From Haplomitrium mnioides (lineage: Eukaryota; Marchantiophyta; Haplomitriopsida; Calobryales): 23,478 nt of DNA. A program made the translations under genes and the position numbers. Every line of letters begins with the position of its first letter. Position 1 is the first letter of the stretch. This document shows, piece after piece, positions 19,434-23,478 of the stretch. Below the pieces are notes generated by a model. The model was not told the origin of the DNA. It saw only the letters and a program-made list of their open reading frames with translations, and made no database searches. Location: NCBI GenBank assembly GCA_049999725.1, contig JBNGIS010038653.1, positions 1 to 23,478 of the forward strand, written 5' to 3'.

Positions 19434-20330
19434 ATGAACCAACATTCTAAATCACAAATAGAAAAATTAAATTTCAGAGCTTTAACTAATGATGGACAGA
19501 ATTATCTTTCTTGGTCACTAGACACAGCTACACACCTTGTCACTAAGGGATTAGAGACCACAATTTTGACAGATGATGATTTAACACCAGAACAGAAAGC
19601 TCATGGCTTAGTTTTCATAAAGCATCACCTATAAGATTCCCTAAAAATTCAGTATGTAAATGAAATGGGAGAGCCTTAAGGATAGATTTGATCACACCAA
19701 GACGATCCAACTGCCTAAGGCTAAGAATGATTGGGTAAATTTGAGAGTTCAGGATTATACCTCTATATCCAAATATAATAGTGAGTTTTTTAGAATACCT
19801 CACAATTCACCTTATGTGGGAAACCTGTTAGTGATGAAGAACAGATTGAAGAGACTTTATCAACCCTTCACCCATCAAATATGATCTTTTCAACCCAATA
19901 CAGTAATATGAGTTTCAAAAGAAACTCTAAACTCATAGCACATATGTTATTGGATGAAAAACATCAAGAGCTCTTACTTAAAAATTCCAAGACCAGACCC
20001 CCTGATACACTGCCTATATCTCAGCTATCTAAAATACATTACTCTATATACCAACAACTAAAAGAAGTGTTTTCAAAAGACAAACCAGACTTGGATCTAG
20101 AAGGCACACCTCACAAAAGAAGAGATTCCTTTATGCTTGGAGAAATCAAACATTCAAGGGGAGAGGCAAAGGCAGATTTAGACCTAGCAGATCTTTTTCA
20201 AGAGGAAATAGAGGTGGAAGACTTCTAAATTCAAACACATTTGATCCATCTACAAGCAATACTTGATCTACAGTTACATGCTTTAGATGTAGGACTAAAG
20301 GGCATATGAAGAGAATGTGTAGAATCCTTG
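19434..20330 (+). pseudogene. copia gag with zinc knuckle (element C)
   Basis: ATG at 19434 opens gag: KLNFRALTNDGQNYLSWSLD and TDDDLTPEQKAHGLVFIKHH run to a TAA at 19632. A frame change then gives WESLKDRFDHTKTIQLPKAK (from about 19663), followed by DEEQIEETLSTLHPSNMI and FKRNSKLIAHMLLDEKHQEL in further frames. These blocks are typical of plant copia gag of the UBN2 type. A basic Gly/Arg-rich stretch (GRGKGRFRPSRSFSRGNRGG, near 20160-20218) comes next. The CCHC knuckle CFRCRTKGHMKRMC at 20279-20320 keeps all four metal ligands. Frameshifts and stops make it inactive. Confidence 0.85.
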
Positions 20331-20394
20331 CCCACTTAGTTGCATTATATATCCAAAAACAAGCAAAAAAAAATCTGAAACTAAAAACTATGGA

Positions 20395-20760
20395 GTGTTC
20401 ATGGAGCAAAAAGACACATTGAGTGATTATGTGGATAAAGATGATGATGCAGACTTGCCTAAAACACATGTGATTCACTTCACACCACATGTTCTTCCTT
20501 TAGAAGATAACAAAACCTATGTAATTGATAGTGGCAATACTCACACTATATTAAAGTGCAGGTCTTATTTTCTTAAGATTACGTCATCAAGTTGCAAAGT
20601 GACGATAATTATGGGCAGTACTCAATTAGAGGAAGGATATAAGCCTACAAGGATTATTTTACCATAAGGCACAATTCTCAATATCAGATCTGCAATATTT
20701 GCTCCTAGTGCAACTAGGAGTCCAATAAGCCTTAAAAATATAAGAGATAAAATAGCCACT
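20395..20760 (+). pseudogene. copia aspartic protease (element C)
   Basis: The frame at 20395-20667 contains YVIDSGNTHTIL near 20518-20553, matching the protease active site D-S-G-A-T/H-T-I with Ala replaced by Asn. MGSTQLEEGYKPTRIILP and, after a stop, IFAPSATRSPISLKNIRD match the C-terminal half of this protease group. The sequence then ends at the junction with the next unit. Confidence 0.8.
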
Positions 20761-20843
20761 ACTTTGAACTAGGAACTGCTGCTAAGTTCATGTTTCACTT
20801 CGCAATCGAAGAATTTATTTTTGGTGATTTATTATTCAAAAAC

Positions 20844-20928
20844 ATCAAATTTACGACTAAAATCTTCTTTTCAAAAAAAAAGTGTTTTTTATAAACAAAA
20901 AATGCATATTTTACATTGAGATTATATT
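20844..20928. repeat. direct repeat, left copy (about 85 bp)
   Basis: ATCAAATTTACGACTAAAATC... to ...GAGATTATATT is about 90% identical by eye to 23393-23478, in the same orientation. The two copies flank the minus-strand methyltransferase unit. Confidence 0.88.
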
Positions 20929-21127
20929 TCAAACATTTCTTTGTAGAAAATACCTTGAAAAAAAACATTTTGGTTATTCAAATATTTTATAAAAACTTGA
21001 CACTATTGTAAATAAACTAAATTCATCATAAATGAAATAAAACATATATCTTTTGGTGGAAAAAAACTACATGAAAACGTAAATGTCTAGTCGGGTAAGA
21101 ACTTTGAACCTTACTTTGAGCATCATA

Positions 21128-21500
21128 GCTAACAAATCCTATGCAAGCATAGACTCCAAACCAGAACCGTAAAGCCTATGCACATATAGACTCTGAACAA
21201 GAATCCTAAATCTTGTGCGTGCTTAGACTCTGAACAAGAACAATGAAGCTATGCACGTATGGACTTTGAATTAGAACCCTAGAGCGAACCACGCCAAGGT
21301 TCTAAATAAGAACCCTACAGCCTATACACGCAGAGACATTGAGCAAGAACCCTTTGACCAACGGGTGCAGGGACTCTGAACAATAACCTTATAGCTTAAG
21401 CGCGCAGGGAATCCGAACAAGAACTACAAAGCCTTAATGTGCAAAGATACTAAACAATATGCAAAGACTCCAAATCATTCTTAGATTAGCAATTCAGTTC
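21128..21500. repeat. 36-39 bp tandem array downstream of copy 2
   Basis: Irregular units containing CTATGCACGTATGGACTTTG or relatives, plus GAACAAGAACCCTA-like spacers. The core matches half of the 24-bp palindromic unit, so this looks like a derived, longer period. It lies 3' of the minus-strand gene, like the array at 16030-16270 for copy 1. Confidence 0.75.
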
Positions 21501-21596
21501 AAACCATTCTTAGACTATTAATTGAGTAAACTTATTCTTAGATGCTCTAAACTGAATCATGATGAAAAGACTTGAAATAGATTGAAAGAGCAACAA

Positions 21597-23390
21597 GATG
21601 AAACTTTGGCAAATAAAGAGTTGGAAAAAATAAATTTTATTAATCATACAAAGTGTTCAAAGAGGTCCTCAGACTCTATCCTCTTTGGAAAGAACTGTCT
21701 CATCTAAATCTATAAGTTAAGCATCTGCAGCGCTAGAGAATCATGTCAAGACTTTCCAGTCTCCGATATTACAATAGAGTCACCAGAAGCACCTGCAGTT
21801 CCAAGAGGAACAGGTTCCTTGTGGTAAGCAAAAACTATCTATGACTCAGTCATATCATATGGCAAGGAAGCCATCTCCAAAACCCTATGAGGAATATAAA
21901 TAGACAGATGTCCATCATATTCCATGGCGATGCGATTTCGTATCAACTTTAAAGCATAGACAAGGCTTGTGCTTGAACCCAGAGCAGAGATCAAGGATCC
22001 AATCTTGCTATGTTGATAAATGGTCAATAAAAAAATTGTAGAGAGCCTGCGGCTTCTGATAAACATTCACAAGAGCATCATCTCTTGGATGTTTTAGCTT
22101 TGTCGAAACTGCAAGGCAGCTAAAAGCACTCTGCATAATCTGCCGAGGAAGTCCGGTCGCAGAAGAAGGCTGCAAATTGAAAAGGCGTATGCTCTTGTTT
22201 CCTTCCTTTGTCTAGTAGCCCACCGTCCAATACTCGTGGGCATGTGCGATTCTACGACCACTAGAATGATGAATATTGCTTTTGTCTCTACAAAAAAATA
22301 AACAATCAAATCAAACATTGTAAAACAAATGCAAGAGAAATAAAAAATAGAGAAATAAAAAAAAATAAAAATAAAAGAACAACTCACTAGATGTTGTGAT
22401 CGATTGCACAGCAGACTTCAAAAAGGGCATCCTTGATTATGCCAAATTGCTGCAAAGAATGAATGATCACAAAAGACCAAAACTCCGAAGTTGTTACTAT
22501 TGCAAAAGATGATACCATATCAAAAATGTCATCTTTTGAAAATGGTTCCGAGTCATCATGCTTGCATCCCTTTAGGTTATACCCATAAGGAATATCAGCA
22601 ATAGCCAAAGTGAAACACCTAGGTTTCACAAGGCCTTTCAATTGTCGAGCATTGGCCTCCCCGTGGACTTGATAAAATGCAACTTTGAGACCATCGACAT
22701 AAGACATTAAATCTTCTTCCTCATCTCTCACAACTCCTTCTGTTGTGAGAGATGCAACACCACTTTGTTGCCGTGCTTTCCACTCTCTAGCCTTTTGGCA
22801 GTGGAGAAGAAAAGCAGGAGGGTAAGAGACCAACGTGGAAGGCTAGTCTTGATCTTCAGGGGCTTCCTCGACCTTAGATTTCTTCCTTCCTTTCGCAGTT
22901 GCTGTCAGCTTCTTTGCTAGCTGTCGTTTAAATGTTTTGTCCCCATGCATAAAAATCAAAACAAAAACATTAGAGAGTGATAAAAACATTGAAATGTTTG
23001 GACCCTAGAACATTTTAAGGTCCATGCGTGCATGAACATTGAAGTCCATGTGCGCATGGACTTTGCGGTTCAAGAGCACCTAGACTTCGAAGTCCATGCG
23101 CACATAGACTTTGATGTCCTTGCGCGTTTGGACTTCGAAGTCCATGCTCGCATGGACTTCGAAGTCAATGCGCACAGGGACTTGAAAGCTACTACACATT
23201 TGGACTTCAAAGTCCATGCGCGTATGGACTTGAAAGTCAATTTTCTTTTGAACTTTGAAGTCTATGTGCGCATGGACCGTAAGTTTTTAAAACACAACAA
23301 AAATTTACAAAATATTCAATGCACATACAAATAATTAAACAAAGTTCCAAAGAAAGGAGTTACTTGAAGCTTCTCAAAACTCAAATAAAA
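21597..23390 (-). pseudogene. ParB-like/DNA methyltransferase fusion, copy 2 (5'-truncated)
   Basis: On the minus strand, the last 27 bp of exon 2 (23364-23390), intron 2 (22945-23363), exon 3 (22388-22944), intron 3 (22288-22387), exon 4 (21669-22287) and the 3' UTR to about 21597 match copy 1. Exon 3 is open for 148 codons (22387-22833) and reads better than in copy 1. It has FLLHCQKAREWKARQQ, DLMSYVDGLKVAFYQ, motif IV in LAIADIPYGYN (about 22580-22605), DDIFDMVSSFAIVTTSEFW and IIHSLQQFGIIKDALFE. Upstream, GDKTFKRQLAKKLTATAKGR continues to a TAG that copy 1 shares. Exon 4 has a one-base deletion before FIDHLS and a one-base insertion after LCSGF, which offset each other around motif I. Another deletion lies near the C-terminus, and the stop is TGA at 21669-21671. 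The intron 2 acceptor AG has become AT. Confidence 0.78.
23018..23280. repeat. 24-bp palindromic tandem array in intron 2 of copy 2
   Basis: About ten to eleven units of 24 bp, the clearest array in the window, with consensus AGTCCATGCGCGCATGGACT plus flanking TTC/GAA. Units alternate between perfect and mutated palindromes, for example GTCCATGCTCGCATGGAC. The array is open in one plus-strand frame because 24 is divisible by three, giving an 8-residue periodic peptide. I regard that frame as spurious. Confidence 0.92.
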
Positions 23391-23392
23391 GG

Positions 23393-23478
23393 ATCAAATT
23401 TAAGACTAAAATCTTTTTTTCAAAAAAAAACTCGTTTTTTATGAACAAAAAATGCATATTTTCCATTTAGATTATATT
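23393..23478. repeat. direct repeat, right copy (runs to the window edge)
   Basis: The partner of 20844-20928. It begins within three bases of the point where exon 2 homology of copy 2 ends (23390) and continues past the window edge. Confidence 0.85.

Larger units (their letters stand above)
19187..20760 (+). mobile_element. Ty1/copia retrotransposon C, gag and protease only
   Basis: A gag of the UBN2 type, a zinc knuckle and an aspartic protease follow in order, then the element stops. CTGATATGAGAAG at 19187-19199 weakly resembles the initiator-tRNA primer-binding site TGGTATCAGAGC and would mark the LTR end. Integrase, RT and RNase H are absent. The right edge abuts sequence homologous to the far 3' flank of the ParB-methyltransferase family, at about 20750-20765. 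Confidence 0.72.

Noticed and set aside
23032-23334. 100-codon plus-strand frame with an 8-residue periodic peptide
   Set aside because: It is a translation of the 24-bp tandem array inside intron 2 of a minus-strand gene; periodic openness follows from the unit length.

Overview
This is a repeat-dense stretch of nuclear DNA from a plant with a large genome. The evidence is three decayed Ty1/copia-type retrotransposons, spliceosomal GT-AG introns, AT-rich spacers, and long segments without intact genes. I cannot name the species; a fern or gymnosperm would fit. I see no intact host gene, no tRNA or rRNA gene and no CRISPR array. A run of exactly 100 N (939-1038) is an assembly gap of unknown true length.

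Layout. 1-3780: the 3' part of copia element A (integrase, reverse transcriptase, RNase H, polypurine tract, short 3' LTR). Its RT domain carries an in-frame, repeat-built insertion. 3781-4059: AT-rich filler. 4060-4290 (minus): a small 3' fragment of the methyltransferase family described below. 4308 to about 7300: copia element B (complete 5' LTR, gag, protease/integrase remains, no RT). About 7440-11040: a more GC-rich block of unassigned DNA with several degenerate tandem repeats. 11040-16700: a decayed four-exon gene on the plus strand with its flanks. 16700-18400: AT-rich, mostly unassigned. 18400-20760: copia element C (gag, zinc knuckle, protease). 20760-23478: a second, 5'-truncated copy of the four-exon gene on the minus strand.

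The most interesting content is the four-exon gene. Its conceptual product, about 1030 residues, combines a lysine-rich linker with a nuclear-localisation-like cluster, a ParB/sulfiredoxin-like domain, and a C-terminal DNA methyltransferase with the motif order of the beta class of N6-adenine/N4-cytosine enzymes (motif IV, then X, then I). ParB-methyltransferase fusions are familiar from phages and bacterial mobile elements. Here the gene has introns, occurs three times in 23 kb, and is broken by stops and frameshifts in every copy. Its introns and flanks carry tandem arrays of a 24-bp, nearly palindromic unit with core CATGCGCGCATG. Together these suggest a plant repeat family, possibly a mobile element, that captured a prokaryotic or phage-type ParB-methyltransferase gene. 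All domain calls come from reading motifs by eye; no database search was possible.
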